From Rhodopseudomonas julia (GTDB lineage: Bacteria > Pseudomonadota > Alphaproteobacteria > Rhizobiales > Afifellaceae), in assembly GCF_030813515.1 (NCBI RefSeq), contig NZ_JAUSUK010000002.1:1488001-1552000 (forward strand): a DNA stretch of 64,000 nt, in the 5' to 3' direction. Positions 34,431-43,167 of the stretch are shown piece by piece. Position 1 is the first letter of the stretch, and each line of letters starts with the position of its first letter. The translations under genes and the position numbers were made by a program. The notes below the pieces were generated by a model that worked only from the letters and a program-made list of their open reading frames with translations, did no database searches and had not been told where the DNA came from.

Positions 34431-35330
34431 GTGTCGCTCTACGTCCTGCCCATCGTCTTTGCGTTGTTTACCTGGTGGTTCTCAACGGGAGCGATTCTCT
34501 ATCTCGACGGTCTGCCCCGGCGAACTTTTCGCTGGAGTATTGCTGGCGCGACGGCTCTGCTCGCCGTCGCTTTCTACGGCCTGGCGATCTCCAGTCGCGA
34601 TGCGAGCGTCTCCGGCGCCTTCATCGCCTTCACCTGCGGCCTGACCGCGTGGGGCTGGCATGAGATCAGCTTTCTCATGGGGTACGTCACCGGACCGAGA
34701 AAGAGCCTGTGCCCGAGCGGCATTTCCGGCTGGAAGCGCTTCATCTTCGCCACCCAGACGATCCTCTACCACGAGCTCGCGATCCTGCTTTCGGCCGCGG
34801 TGATCGTCGCCCTCACCTGGGACGGCCCCAATCAGCTCGGGACCGGTATCTTCTTCCTGCTGTGGGGCATGCGGGCCAGCGCCAAGCTCAATCTCTTCCT
34901 CGGCGTGCGCAATCTCTCCGAGCAGTTCCTGCCTGACAGCCTTGCGTATCTGAAGAGCTTCATGGTCAAAAAACCCATGAATCCGCTCTTCCCGGTGTCC
35001 ATTACGGTTGCGACCGTGATCACCGTGTTGTTTGCACAGCGCGCCATCGCCGATGTGGCGAGCCCGTTTGAAGCCACCGCCTATACGTTCCTCGCCACGC
35101 TGATGGCGCTCGCCGTCCTGGAGCACTGGTTCATGGTGCTTCCCTTGCCGGCTGAAGCGCTGTGGAAATGGGGGCTGCGGACACACGAGGTGCAGCAGCC
35201 CAAAGACCAGAGTTCACCGGCACGGCCTTCAACGACCTTTTCGGCACGGACAGCCGCAGCATTGCCGGGCAGCCGACTGAACGCGCAGCCGGCATTGAGC
35301 ACTTATGGCGCGCCGCCGCCGGGGGAATAA
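34431..35330 (+). CDS. puhE: PuhE, photosynthetic complex assembly protein 2 (DUF3623)
   Basis: The 299-aa protein is polytopic, with about seven hydrophobic segments, and has WWFSTGAILYLDGLPRRTFRW, AWGWHEISFLMGYVTGPRK and FLPDSLAYLKSF. PuhE modulates bacteriochlorophyll or core-complex levels in R. capsulatus. Translation starts at GTG 34431 with GGGAGG upstream. A polar, Pro/Ser-rich C-terminal tail of about 45 residues follows the last helix. It is 54 bp upstream of hemA. Confidence 0.93.
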   Translation: MSLYVLPIVFALFTWWFSTGAILYLDGLPRRTFRWSIAGATALLAVAFYGLAISSRDASVSGAFIAFTCGLTAWGWHEISFLMGYVTGPRKSLCPSGISGWKRFIFATQTILYHELAILLSAAVIVALTWDGPNQLGTGIFFLLWGMRASAKLNLFLGVRNLSEQFLPDSLAYLKSFMVKKPMNPLFPVSITVATVITVLFAQRAIADVASPFEATAYTFLATLMALAVLEHWFMVLPLPAEALWKWGLRTHEVQQPKDQSSPARPSTTFSARTAAALPGSRLNAQPALSTYGAPPPGE

Positions 35331-35384
35331 TGGGGAGCGATCGGGATGGCACGCGAGGTCAGCGCGGATTTGGGGAGGCGATCC

Positions 35385-36596
35385 ATGGATTATGAGAACT
35401 TCTTTCGGCAGGAACTCGAGGCGTTGCGCCACGAAGGCCGCTACCGGGTCTTCGCCGATCTTGAGCGTCATGCGGGCGAGTTTCCGCGCGCCACGCATTA
35501 CCGCGACCGCGGCCGGGCCGAGGTGACTGTCTGGTGCTCCAATGACTATCTCGGCATGGGCCAGAATTCGCTGGTCATCGATGCCATGCATCTCGCCCTC
35601 GACCGTTGCGGCGCGGGTGCCGGCGGAACACGCAACATCTCGGGCACCAATCATTATCACGTGCTTTTGGAGAACGAACTGGCCGAGCTTCACGGCAAAG
35701 AAAGCGCCCTCGTCTTCACCTCCGGCTATGTGTCGAACTGGGCCACGCTATGCACGCTTGCAGCGAAACTGCCGGGCTGCGTCGTCCTTTCCGACGCCAA
35801 GAACCATGCCTCGATGATCGAGGGCATCCGTCACAGCCGCGCGGACCGCATGATCTTTGCGCATAACGATCCGGAAGATCTCAATCGCAAGCTCGCAGAC
35901 ATCGACCCGGCGCGTCCCAAGCTCATCGCTTTCGAATCCGTTTATTCGATGGACGGCGATATCGCGCCGATCGCCGAGATCTGCGACGTCGCCGATGCGC
36001 ACGGTGCCATGACCTATCTCGACGAGGTGCACGCCGTCGGCCTCTACGGCCCGCGTGGCGGAGGCATTTCAGAGCGTGACGAGGTCGCCCACCGGCTGAC
36101 TGTCATCGAGGGTACTCTCGCCAAGGCTTATGGTGTGATGGGGGGCTATATCGCAGCCTCTACGGCGCTTTGCGACTTTGTTCGCAGCTTCGCCTCAGGC
36201 TTCATCTTCACGACCGCACTGCCGCCCTCCGTCGCAGCGGGTGCACTCGCCTCCATCCGCCATCTGAAGGCAAGCGAGGCGGAACGCGACAGGCAGAAGG
36301 AGCGCGTCGCGACCGTGCGCCGCCGTCTCGACGAGATCGGCGTGCCGCATCTCCTCAACGAAAGCCACATCGTGCCAGTGATGGTGGGTGATCCCGTTTT
36401 GTGCAAGCAGATCAGCGACAGGCTTCTCACGCAGTACGGGATCTATGTGCAGCCGATCAATTATCCGACCGTACCGCGCGGCACCGAAAGGCTGCGAATC
36501 ACGCCCTCGCCCCTTCATTCCGATTGGGACGTCGACCGCCTCATCAATGCCTTGAAAGCGATATGGTCTGAGATCGGGCTCGAACGCGCCGCCTGA
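35385..36596 (+). CDS. hemA: 5-aminolevulinate synthase
   Basis: HemA condenses glycine and succinyl-CoA with PLP to give 5-aminolevulinate for all tetrapyrroles (the C4 pathway, typical of Alphaproteobacteria). The 403-aa protein starts [20 protein letters not shown], with GGGGAGG 6 nt upstream; an ATG 13 codons earlier lacks this. It has [36 protein letters not shown] and the PLP-binding Lys in [14 protein letters not shown]. It is the last gene of the superoperon, ended by a strong terminator, so precursor supply is coupled to pigment synthesis. Confidence 0.97.
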   Translation: MDYENFFRQELEALRHEGRYRVFADLERHAGEFPRATHYRDRGRAEVTVWCSNDYLGMGQNSLVIDAMHLALDRCGAGAGGTRNISGTNHYHVLLENELAELHGKESALVFTSGYVSNWATLCTLAAKLPGCVVLSDAKNHASMIEGIRHSRADRMIFAHNDPEDLNRKLADIDPARPKLIAFESVYSMDGDIAPIAEICDVADAHGAMTYLDEVHAVGLYGPRGGGISERDEVAHRLTVIEGTLAKAYGVMGGYIAASTALCDFVRSFASGFIFTTALPPSVAAGALASIRHLKASEAERDRQKERVATVRRRLDEIGVPHLLNESHIVPVMVGDPVLCKQISDRLLTQYGIYVQPINYPTVPRGTERLRITPSPLHSDWDVDRLINALKAIWSEIGLERAA

Positions 36597-36618
36597 CATT
36601 TCATTGTCGCAAGTCCTC

Positions 36619-36650
36619 AAAGCGCCGGCCAATCAGCCGGCGCTTTTTTG
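36619..36650 (+). terminator. Rho-independent terminator of the bchF-hemA superoperon
   Basis: AGCGCCGGC (36621-36629) and GCCGGCGCT (36636-36644) form a perfect 9-bp stem with a 6-nt loop, followed by TTTTT and starting 22 nt after the hemA stop. Flanking AA/TT can extend the stem. Confidence 0.93.
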
Positions 36651-36802
36651 CGTCCTGCCAATGCAGGGGCCTCCTCGCGGGCGCAAACGCCTCCCCTTGC
36701 CGCTCCTCTCAAATTGTGCGCCCCACGGGTCCGAGCCTCGGCCGGGCCGATCGCACGATCTTTGCTCGGCCCTTCCGCCCTTTCGAGATCGTCGGGCTCT
36801 GC

Positions 36803-36838
36803 CGCTCCCCAACCTCTGGGGGGAGCGTTTCTCTTTTG
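36803..36838 (+). terminator. Possible second terminator after hemA
   Basis: CGCTCCCC (36803-36810) pairs with GGGGAGCG (36820-36827) and is followed by TTTCTCTTTTG. It could be a back-up terminator for the superoperon; no gene lies between it and the first terminator. Confidence 0.5.
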
Positions 36839-37009
36839 AACGAATCGCTTGGCCGGACCCGCTCAGGTCTTGATTCACATTCTGGAAGGTCGACGAAGCG
36901 ATATCTCTAGCGCTTAGGAGCTGACGTTCAGAGATTGATTCAAGCAGGCGGTTTCCAGCCGTCGGCGCGCCCTCGCTCTATGCGCTACGCCGCACGCGTC
37001 GTCCGGCGC

Positions 37010-37051
37010 CCCGTGCCCGTGCCCGTGCCCGTGCCCGTGCCCGTGCCCGTG
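37010..37051. repeat. Seven tandem copies of CCCGTG
   Basis: The hexamer CCCGTG is repeated seven times without error over 42 bp. It lies in noncoding DNA between the convergent hemA and pufC genes. Such perfect arrays usually vary in copy number by replication slippage. ORFs across it give only PV or HG dipeptide runs. Confidence 0.97.
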
Positions 37052-37490
37052 ACGGCATATTCGCCCTGTGGGCGCCACAAGAAGGCGGCTCAGCCGCAAT
37101 TCGCATCCCGACGCTTCTTTCTCCCGCCCGCTATCGAGGCGGCCCCCAAAAGTCCCACCGACGGGCCTCAAATGCCAGCGTCGGCTGAGGGAGATCCAGT
37201 CCTCTCTCGGACCGGCCGAGCGTAGCGGCCGTCGTGCCGACGCCTACCTTCTACCGCAATGCGCATCGCGCTCGCAGGAGATTGTGAGCCGTAAACGAGC
37301 TCTGTAAGCAGCCCCCGAAACACTCGGCACGTCGCGACGGATCTGCGTCAGCCCCGGCGCCGGATACCGCGATTTCTAGCAGCGTCACACGGCCTCGGAG
37401 ATCTGACGACCCCTCGGATCCACATCTTCGTTCCCATGGGATTCTGGTCGCGCTGCCAACGGCCGCTTCGGTCTGCGTGGAAATCGGCAC

Positions 37491-37524
37491 AAAAAAAATC
37501 CGGGAGATGAAACATCTCCCGGAT
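37491..37524 (-). terminator. Rho-independent terminator of the puf operon
   Basis: On the minus strand ATCCGGGAGATG and CATCTCCCGGAT form a perfect 12-bp stem (37498-37509 with 37513-37524) around a 3-nt loop, followed by seven or more T. It lies 35 nt past the pufC stop. Confidence 0.96.
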
Positions 37525-37559
37525 CGAGGTTGAGGAGGCGTCCGAAGACGCCGCCGTCA

Positions 37560-38903
37560 TTACTGATTTTGCTGCATCTGCTCCATCTGCTGGCGCATCT
37601 GCTGCATCTGCTCCATCTGCTGCTGCATCAGCTGCATCTGCTGCTGCATCAGCTTCTGCTGCGCCGTCAGCTCACCCGTCGGGGCTTGCTGGGCCGGAGC
37701 CTGCGGCTGGGCCGGCTTCTGAGCCTGCGGCTGCTGAGCCGGAGCCTTGGGCTGAGCCGGCTGCTGAGCCTTCGGCTGCTGAGCCGGAGCCTGCGGCTGA
37801 GCCGGCTGCTGAGCCTCGGGCTGCTCTGCCGGAGCCTGCGGCTGCTCAGCCGGGGCCTGGTCCGGGGCAACCTGAGCAGAAATCAGCTCAGGATAATCCT
37901 GGACCATCGGCGCACCACCAAGCGGCTTGGGCTCGCCCTGATGGCAGGTCGCGCAGTTCGCCTTGGGAGCGTCTCCCGTCGGGCCGAGGCGCATTGCCGG
38001 ATATTCCGGCTGCAGCGGCACGAGGTAGTTCGCATTGAGATCGCGCACCAGGTCCAGGCCGTGGAAGGCCGTGAGCCGCGGCGGGCTGCTCTCATTCCAA
38101 GACATGAACGACCGGCTGTCATGGCAGTAGGTGCAGTTCACGCCAAGCGCGTCAGACAGATGGATCATCAGCGCATAGGTGTCTTCCGTATCCTTGATGC
38201 TCGCGCCAAGGCCGCTGCCCTTTGCCGGAAGAGCGGTCGTCGGAACGATACGAGGATTGGACGGACCGGTAAGGAACACATCCGACGGGTTGGAGGCCAT
38301 TGATGTCAGGCCGGCAACTTCGTTCGCATGGTTCTGCCCGTTCGGGCTGTAGCCCGCATAGACTGCCTTCGTGGGAGCCTCGTCCTTGAACCAGATCTCG
38401 GTCGGGACAGGGTTGCCGCGGTGGCAGGTGTAGCAGGTCACACCCGTCTGGGCGACGTGGTTCGTCCAGTCGGAATTGATGTGGCGCGTCATCTCAAGCA
38501 TGCGACGCGACACGATCTTCGTGTAGGGCCGCTCAGCGGCCAGGTCGTTTTCGTCGTGGCAGTAGGCACAGCCCTGTTCCGGCGACACCCATTCCGTGAT
38601 CACGGTCATGACGCGCAGGAACTGCTCTTCCGAAAGATCACCGAGAACATGAACGTTCTGGTAGACTTCCGAAGCGCGGGGACCTTCAGCCGAAACCGCT
38701 GGGAACGGATCGGGGATCTGGTCCGCCGCCTTGCGCAGATCCTCAACAGACTTGATCTGCTGCATGCCGGTGCCCCGGTAACCCAGCTGCGTACCCTGTG
38801 CCAGAGGCCAGATATGATCCGGCTGCGGCAGATTAAGGGTGAACAGCAGGAGGCCGCCAACTAGCACGCAGAATGCGACGGCCATTTTCATCGCGAAGGT
38901 CAT
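37560..38903 (-). CDS. pufC: Reaction-centre tetraheme cytochrome subunit with repeat-rich C-terminal extension
   Basis: PufC re-reduces the photo-oxidised special pair from the periplasmic side. The 447-aa protein has an uncleaved-looking hydrophobic N-terminus (about residues 8-24) and four CxxCH heme sites: residues 112-116, 157-161, 257-261 and 317-321. The conserved core ends at about 345. Then comes an unusual 102-residue tail: a Pro/Ala/Gln-rich segment with three consecutive 15-residue repeats (361-405, consensus QPxAQQPAQPxAPAQ) and a Met/Gln-rich probable helix (about 412-447). Reference PufC proteins lack this to my knowledge. It overlaps pufM (ATGA). Confidence 0.97.
   Translation of the reverse strand: MTFAMKMAVAFCVLVGGLLLFTLNLPQPDHIWPLAQGTQLGYRGTGMQQIKSVEDLRKAADQIPDPFPAVSAEGPRASEVYQNVHVLGDLSEEQFLRVMTVITEWVSPEQGCAYCHDENDLAAERPYTKIVSRRMLEMTRHINSDWTNHVAQTGVTCYTCHRGNPVPTEIWFKDEAPTKAVYAGYSPNGQNHANEVAGLTSMASNPSDVFLTGPSNPRIVPTTALPAKGSGLGASIKDTEDTYALMIHLSDALGVNCTYCHDSRSFMSWNESSPPRLTAFHGLDLVRDLNANYLVPLQPEYPAMRLGPTGDAPKANCATCHQGEPKPLGGAPMVQDYPELISAQVAPDQAPAEQPQAPAEQPEAQQPAQPQAPAQQPKAQQPAQPKAPAQQPQAQKPAQPQAPAQQAPTGELTAQQKLMQQQMQLMQQQMEQMQQMRQQMEQMQQNQ
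37689..37823 (-). repeat. pufC: Three in-frame 45-bp repeats in pufC
   Basis: The segment encodes [30 protein letters not shown] and [15 protein letters not shown] in direct succession. The copies differ by only a few residues, which suggests recent tandem duplication inside the C-terminal tail. Confidence 0.93.
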
Positions 38904-39880
38904 TGCGCCCCTCCTGACATAAGAGCCGGATCCTGGATGGCGTCAAAGACCTGCGGATAGGCGGGCACGAGCCCGTGCTTGATGCCCCACAGGAACCAGT
39001 TGTCGACAACCGTACCCGTGAGAAGCATGCCGATACCGCCGGTGATCGGGCAAAGAACCGCAAACCACCAAGCCCAGCGATGGATGGATTCCATGGTGGC
39101 ATTGAAGCCCATGGTCCAGCGCCAGAAGAGCGCAGCGCGCTCCGCCGCAGTTCCGCGATCCACGACCTGCTCAGCTTCCCGGTCGCCGCCGAAGCGGCCC
39201 ACGGCCAGGATCGTTGCGCCATGCATGGCGAACAGAAGAGTCGCGCCATACAGGAAGACGATCGAGAGCATGTGGAACGGGTTGTAGTACAGATTACCGT
39301 AGCGGATCGAGAAAGCCGCAGTCCAGTCGAGGTGCGGGAAGATGCCGAACGGAACAGCCTCCGACCAGCTGCCAAGAAGCAGCGGGCGCAAGAAGCCGAT
39401 CACAATCATCAGCCAGATCGCCGCCATGAACGCCCAGGCAACGTGCGTGCCCATACCGAGCGCAGTAGCCCGGCGGTACGTGCGCACCCACCACAGAAGA
39501 ACCGACGTCGTCATAAAGAAGCCGGCCATCTGCCACCAGCCGCCCTGGTCGAGCGGGCAAAGCACGCAGAAGCCGAGTTCGGCAGGCGGCGGCTCAAGCG
39601 CAAGCCAAGGCAGTTGGCGCACGAATTCAATCGGGCTCCAGTTCACCGAGGCCAGCATGTTGAGACCGACGATCTCAAAGGCCAGGAAGCCGAAGATCAA
39701 CGAAGCGATACCAGACAGCCCAAGATAGACGGGTCCGATCTGTGCGTCGCCGATCTTGCCTAGCCAATAGGAGACAATCGGCTGTCCTGCCCGACCGGTG
39801 GCAGAGCCAGCGACCGGGACACCGGCGTAGACAGGTCCGTGGACCTGCACCCGGTTAAAGATGTTTTGGTACTCAGCCAT
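38900..39880 (-). CDS. pufM: Photosynthetic reaction centre M subunit
   Basis: PufM and PufL hold the bacteriochlorophyll dimer, bacteriopheophytins and quinones. The 326-aa protein has five transmembrane helices with typical M-subunit text: [20 protein letters not shown] at the start, [18 protein letters not shown], and the metal/chlorophyll-ligand region [20 protein letters not shown] with [16 protein letters not shown]. The end extends to SGGAQ. It lies 15 bp downstream of pufL and overlaps pufC. Confidence 0.98.
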   Translation of the reverse strand: MAEYQNIFNRVQVHGPVYAGVPVAGSATGRAGQPIVSYWLGKIGDAQIGPVYLGLSGIASLIFGFLAFEIVGLNMLASVNWSPIEFVRQLPWLALEPPPAELGFCVLCPLDQGGWWQMAGFFMTTSVLLWWVRTYRRATALGMGTHVAWAFMAAIWLMIVIGFLRPLLLGSWSEAVPFGIFPHLDWTAAFSIRYGNLYYNPFHMLSIVFLYGATLLFAMHGATILAVGRFGGDREAEQVVDRGTAAERAALFWRWTMGFNATMESIHRWAWWFAVLCPITGGIGMLLTGTVVDNWFLWGIKHGLVPAYPQVFDAIQDPALMSGGAQ

Positions 39881-39895
39881 AATAGTCCCCCTGCC

Positions 39896-40720
39896 CTAGC
39901 TCCAGATCGGGAGGTTGAGCCACCAACCCCACCATTCGGGCCATCCGCGGGTCCAGAACGGACCGCTGATGACGATGCAGACGGCACTCCAGAACGCTGC
40001 CGACAGCGCCAGGAACAATCCTAGACGGTGCACGCCGAGCGAACCGATGGAGTAGCCCACCACATCACGGAAGAAGGTGTTCTCGTGCTCCGGGCCTTTA
40101 ACGGCCTCACCAGGCTGCGGGTTGACGGCGGAAAGGATCACGCCTCCGTGCAACGCCAACGCGAGCGTCGTCGCGAAGAAGAAGCTGACGGCGATCATGT
40201 GAGCCGGATTGTAGTGGAAGTGCAGGTACTGGTACCCGACGTTCGACACCCAATCGAGGTGGCTCATGATGCCATAAGGAAAACCGTGCCCCCACGCACC
40301 CATCAACACGGGCCGGATGACGACCAACGTGAAGTAGGCAAAGACCGCAAAGCTATAGGCGATAGGAATATGATAGCCCATGCCAAGCTTGCGGGAGATT
40401 TCGACCTGACGCAGAGCCCAGGAAACAAATGCGCCTAAGGCGCATATGGTAATGAGCTGCCAAAGCCCGCCCTCGCGGAGCGGCGCCAAGCCTAAGCCAT
40501 AAGAAAGATCTGGCGGAGCAATACTGATCTGCCAGATGTTCCAGGTCGGTCCCAGCGCCGCGCCCCAGAGAATGAGCCCGGTGCCCAACGCTGAGAAGAA
40601 GACCGTCGTTACGCCAAAAAAGCCGACGTAAAGCGGCCCCACCCAAAAATCGAAGAGATCCCCTCCGATTAGCGTACCGCCACGAACGCGATACCTCTTT
40701 TCAAAGCTGAGCATCGCCAT
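39896..40720 (-). CDS. pufL: Photosynthetic reaction centre L subunit
   Basis: The 274-aa, five-helix membrane protein starts [20 protein letters not shown], the family N-terminus, and has [39 protein letters not shown] and [20 protein letters not shown], with the His ligands for chlorophyll and iron. GGAGG lies upstream of the ATG (rc of cctcc at 40730-40734). It is separated from pufA by a hairpin-rich 126-nt spacer. Confidence 0.98.
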   Translation of the reverse strand: MAMLSFEKRYRVRGGTLIGGDLFDFWVGPLYVGFFGVTTVFFSALGTGLILWGAALGPTWNIWQISIAPPDLSYGLGLAPLREGGLWQLITICALGAFVSWALRQVEISRKLGMGYHIPIAYSFAVFAYFTLVVIRPVLMGAWGHGFPYGIMSHLDWVSNVGYQYLHFHYNPAHMIAVSFFFATTLALALHGGVILSAVNPQPGEAVKGPEHENTFFRDVVGYSIGSLGVHRLGLFLALSAAFWSAVCIVISGPFWTRGWPEWWGWWLNLPIWS

Positions 40721-40746
40721 TGCTCAATCCTCCGGTCAACGAGACG

Positions 40747-40820
40747 AGGAGCGAAGTCGCTCCTGCGTGAAGATGGCAGCGGGCTGGAAATCCCAGCGGA
40801 CTGGAACCCAGTCCGCTGCC
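40747..40820 (-). other. pufA-pufL intercistronic RNA hairpins
   Basis: Two strong structures lie between pufA and pufL. One is AGGAGCGA/TCGCTCCT (40747-40764). The other is GCGGACTGG/CCAGTCCGC (40796-40816, 3-nt loop), which competes with an outer pairing of GGCAGCGG (40775-40782) with CCGCTGCC (40813-40820) enclosing a small GCTGG/CCAGC hairpin. In Rhodobacter, hairpins at this place stabilise the pufBA mRNA segment and give excess LH1 over reaction centre; the same role is expected. Confidence 0.8.
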
Positions 40821-40846
40821 ATTCGCAAAACCTTCCGTCTCGTCGA

Positions 40847-41032
40847 TTAGGCGAGCGGCGTGATCAGCTCGACCTGGCTGGTCTGCGCCGGGGCCGTCGG
40901 GGCACCCTGCATCCAGTTGAACCGGTCGGTGCTCAGCAGAATGAAGTGAATCAGCAGAGCCAGCACGAACAGGAACGTGAACAGCGCGACCAGCGTACGA
41001 CGCGGATCGAACAGGAGCCAAACTTTCCACAT
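40847..41032 (-). CDS. pufA: Light-harvesting 1 alpha subunit
   Basis: The 61-aa single-helix antenna polypeptide starts [20 protein letters not shown] and has the bacteriochlorophyll-ligand His in [16 protein letters not shown] with the downstream Trp typical of B870-type alpha chains. A polar C-terminal tail of about 20 residues may be trimmed in the mature protein. GGGGGGAGAGAG upstream is a strong SD. It is 12 nt after pufB. Confidence 0.97.
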   Translation of the reverse strand: MWKVWLLFDPRRTLVALFTFLFVLALLIHFILLSTDRFNWMQGAPTAPAQTSQVELITPLA

Positions 41033-41044
41033 TTCTCTCTCCCC

Positions 41045-41269
41045 CTATGCGAGAGTTGACAGGAGTGCCGAAGCGGTCGTCGGCAAGTCTTGAAGGAACG
41101 CGTAGCCTTCCGGCCCCGGGATCCACGGACGCCACATCCAAGCAAGAATGTGAGCGACGATTGCCACGGCGATGAAGACCATGAAGCTGGTCATGAACAC
41201 ACCGTGAAATTCGCGAGCCTCGCCTTCCGTCAGACCCGACAGCGAGACCGGCCTATCGATTTCAGCCAT
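41045..41269 (-). CDS. pufB: Light-harvesting 1 beta subunit
   Basis: The 74-aa antenna polypeptide starts MAEIDRPVSLSGLTEGEARE and has the two beta-chain His residues in EFHGVFMTSF and IVAHILAWMWRPW, the second being the bacteriochlorophyll ligand. ATG 41269 follows GAGGG at SD distance; upstream in-frame codons are not used. A C-terminal extension of about 20 residues after the usual RPW end is present. Confidence 0.96.
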   Translation of the reverse strand: MAEIDRPVSLSGLTEGEAREFHGVFMTSFMVFIAVAIVAHILAWMWRPWIPGPEGYAFLQDLPTTASALLSTLA

Positions 41270-41334
41270 TGATCTACCCTCGTTAAAAGCAGCCTTTCGG
41301 CCGTTACCGCGCACCTCCCGCGCGGCAGGGAATG

Positions 41335-41378
41335 GTCACAGCTCCGCCGTGACACATCTCCGTCCAGCAAAGCCGGAC
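41335..41378 (-). other. pufQ-pufB intercistronic hairpins
   Basis: On the minus-strand RNA GTCCGGC/GCTGGAC (41362-41378) and GTCACGGC/GCTGTGAC (41335-41353) form two adjacent stems with 3-nt loops and one G-U pair each. They lie in the 128-nt gap between pufQ and pufB. Processing or stabilising the 5' end of the pufBA mRNA is a likely role by analogy with Rhodobacter. Confidence 0.6.
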
Positions 41379-41397
41379 GAATTCTTGCGAATGCGCC

Positions 41398-41628
41398 TCA
41401 GCGCATAAAAGCGAATGGGATCGTCGTGTTGGCCGCGACGCGCGCCTCTTCAATCACCGACCGGCGACCATTCGGTCCCGGCGGGAAGGGACGCCATTGC
41501 GGCGGCAGAAGCCGCGCAATGATGCAAACCACCAAGAAGAAGGCGAAGCTCACCATCACGATGAGACGGAAATCGCGCTCTTCTTTGGATCGCAGCAGCG
41601 CTACGTTCGATTTTTCGATTGCAGCCAT
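41398..41628 (-). CDS. pufQ: PufQ, bacteriochlorophyll synthesis/assembly cofactor protein
   Basis: The 76-aa protein has one membrane helix (about residues 21-41, FRLIVMVSFAFFLVVCIIARL) followed by PPQWRPFPPGPNGRRSVIEEARVAANTT, split here by family convention into a helix end and a basic tail. PufQ stimulates bacteriochlorophyll formation in Rhodobacter, perhaps as a pigment carrier. ATG 41628, four codons into the longer frame, has GGAGAGG just upstream. It lies between bchZ and pufB, the usual place. Confidence 0.9.
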   Translation of the reverse strand: MAAIEKSNVALLRSKEERDFRLIVMVSFAFFLVVCIIARLLPPQWRPFPPGPNGRRSVIEEARVAANTTIPFAFMR

Positions 41629-41709
41629 ATGCCTCTCCACATCAAACTCCGCGGACAGCGCGCCCCCGCGCCAGTCCGGCTAAGATTTCGTGCTGCGGAT
41701 GACCCCCCG

Positions 41710-43167
41710 TCATACGAGCTCATCTTCCTTTAAACCGGTCGCAGCCCTACGAACACATGCTATGGTGACGCGGGGCGCGCCGACGCGCCTGGCTTCTCGC
41801 TCGGCCTGATCGCGCAGCTTCATCGCTGCAGAGATGCGGATCAGGACCGGCTGCGATTCCACCAATGAATCCAATGACTTCTTGGCATCGTCATCCCATG
41901 GCAGCTCATCATGGAGCCGCGAGGGCGTCGCATCGATCTCGTCAAGGTCTTTTGCCAGGGGCAAAATATGGAAGAGTGCGTCGAAAAGCGCATTGCACAC
42001 TTCCTGAACAAGATACGTCGCGCCCGAATAGCCCATGAACGGCGTGCCGATATGGCGCCGGATGATGGCTCCCGGGAACGAGGCGGGAATATAAACGCTG
42101 CGTGCGCCGATTTCGGCGAGATACATGCGTTCGTTGTAACTGCCGAACAGCACGAGCGGCGTCTTCTCTCTGACCGATTCGCGCACCGATTCGTTGTCGG
42201 GCTTGACGCCCGCGCGGCGCGAAAAGGCGAAGGTGCAAGGCAGGCCCATTTCCGATTCGAGGAAGTGTCGCACGCCCCGCGCATAGGTCTCATTGGCGAC
42301 GATCGCGAAGCTCGCCGTACCGAAGAAATCCTGCGTGACGGAGCGCCACAGATCCCAAATCGGCTTGATCGTCGTGTGTTTTTCGCGCGCGATGAAGGGT
42401 TCCGGATCGAGCCCCAGAAGCTCGCCCAGCGCGCGCAGGAATTTCGTAGTGGAATGCAGGCCGATCGGCGCCTGCAGATAGGGCTTTTCCAGCCCCTCGC
42501 AGAGAAGTCGGCCGAACTCGCGGTACATGCAGATATTGACGTCCGCGTCGACGAGCCGCCCGACCTCGGAAATATGGCTGCCCATCGGGAAGACCATATT
42601 CACTTCAGCACCGATTCCCTCCACCAATCGCCTTATCTCGGCGAGGTCGGAGGCCATGTTGAACATGCCGTAGATCGGGCCGATGATGTTGACGCGCGGC
42701 TTGTCGCCTTCTTTGCGAGCCCGCGCCTTCGGCATCTTGCCCTTCTTGGCGCCAAACTGATTCCACAGCCAATACATCGCGCGGTCGGCGCTCTGCCATT
42801 GGTCCTCATCGATCGTGCGCGGCAGGAAACGCTGAAGATTCGTCCCCTCCGGTGTCACGCCCCCACCGATCATCTCGGCGATCGAGCCCGTTACCACGAC
42901 TGCAGGAAGAGCAGGATCGAGCGTTTCATGCGCTCGGCGCATCGCGCCTTCCGTGCCGGTCTGGTTGAGGTTTTCCTCAGACAGACCCGTGACGACGATC
43001 GGCAATTCATGCGGCGGCAAGGCATCGGTGTAGTGCAGCACCGATGTGACCGGCAGATTCTCACAGCCGACCGGACCATCGATGACGACTTGGAGCCCTT
43101 TGATTGCGGTAAAGACGTAGACGGAGCCCCAATAGCCGCCGGCGCGATCATGATCGAGAACCAGCAT
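41710..43167 (-). CDS. bchZ: Chlorophyllide a reductase subunit Z
   Basis: BchZ and BchY form the catalytic component of chlorophyllide a oxidoreductase, which reduces ring B to make a bacteriochlorin. The 485-aa protein starts [20 protein letters not shown]; the A of its ATG is shared with the bchY stop (TGATG), so the longer frame upstream is rejected. Nitrogenase-like text includes [20 protein letters not shown] with the cluster Cys, and [11 protein letters not shown]. Its 3' end is followed by pufQ; in Rhodobacter puf promoter elements lie within bchZ. Confidence 0.97.
   Translation of the reverse strand: MLVLDHDRAGGYWGSVYVFTAIKGLQVVIDGPVGCENLPVTSVLHYTDALPPHELPIVVTGLSEENLNQTGTEGAMRRAHETLDPALPAVVVTGSIAEMIGGGVTPEGTNLQRFLPRTIDEDQWQSADRAMYWLWNQFGAKKGKMPKARARKEGDKPRVNIIGPIYGMFNMASDLAEIRRLVEGIGAEVNMVFPMGSHISEVGRLVDADVNICMYREFGRLLCEGLEKPYLQAPIGLHSTTKFLRALGELLGLDPEPFIAREKHTTIKPIWDLWRSVTQDFFGTASFAIVANETYARGVRHFLESEMGLPCTFAFSRRAGVKPDNESVRESVREKTPLVLFGSYNERMYLAEIGARSVYIPASFPGAIIRRHIGTPFMGYSGATYLVQEVCNALFDALFHILPLAKDLDEIDATPSRLHDELPWDDDAKKSLDSLVESQPVLIRISAAMKLRDQAEREARRVGAPRVTIACVRRAATGLKEDELV

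Larger units (their letters stand above)
36597..37559. other. 0.95-kb noncoding region between hemA and pufC
   Basis: The superoperon and the puf operon converge here. Besides two hairpins after hemA, the puf terminator and a CCCGTG tandem repeat, I see nothing coding: overlapping ORFs on both strands have repeat-derived PV or GH runs and no SD or family match. Confidence 0.6.

Noticed and set aside
37010-37051. CRISPR array
   Set aside because: The repeat unit is only 6 bp with no spacers, so this is a simple tandem repeat.
36914-37225. Small ORFs across the CCCGTG repeat on both strands
   Set aside because: They encode only PV or HG dipeptide runs from the repeat and lack an SD and conserved text.
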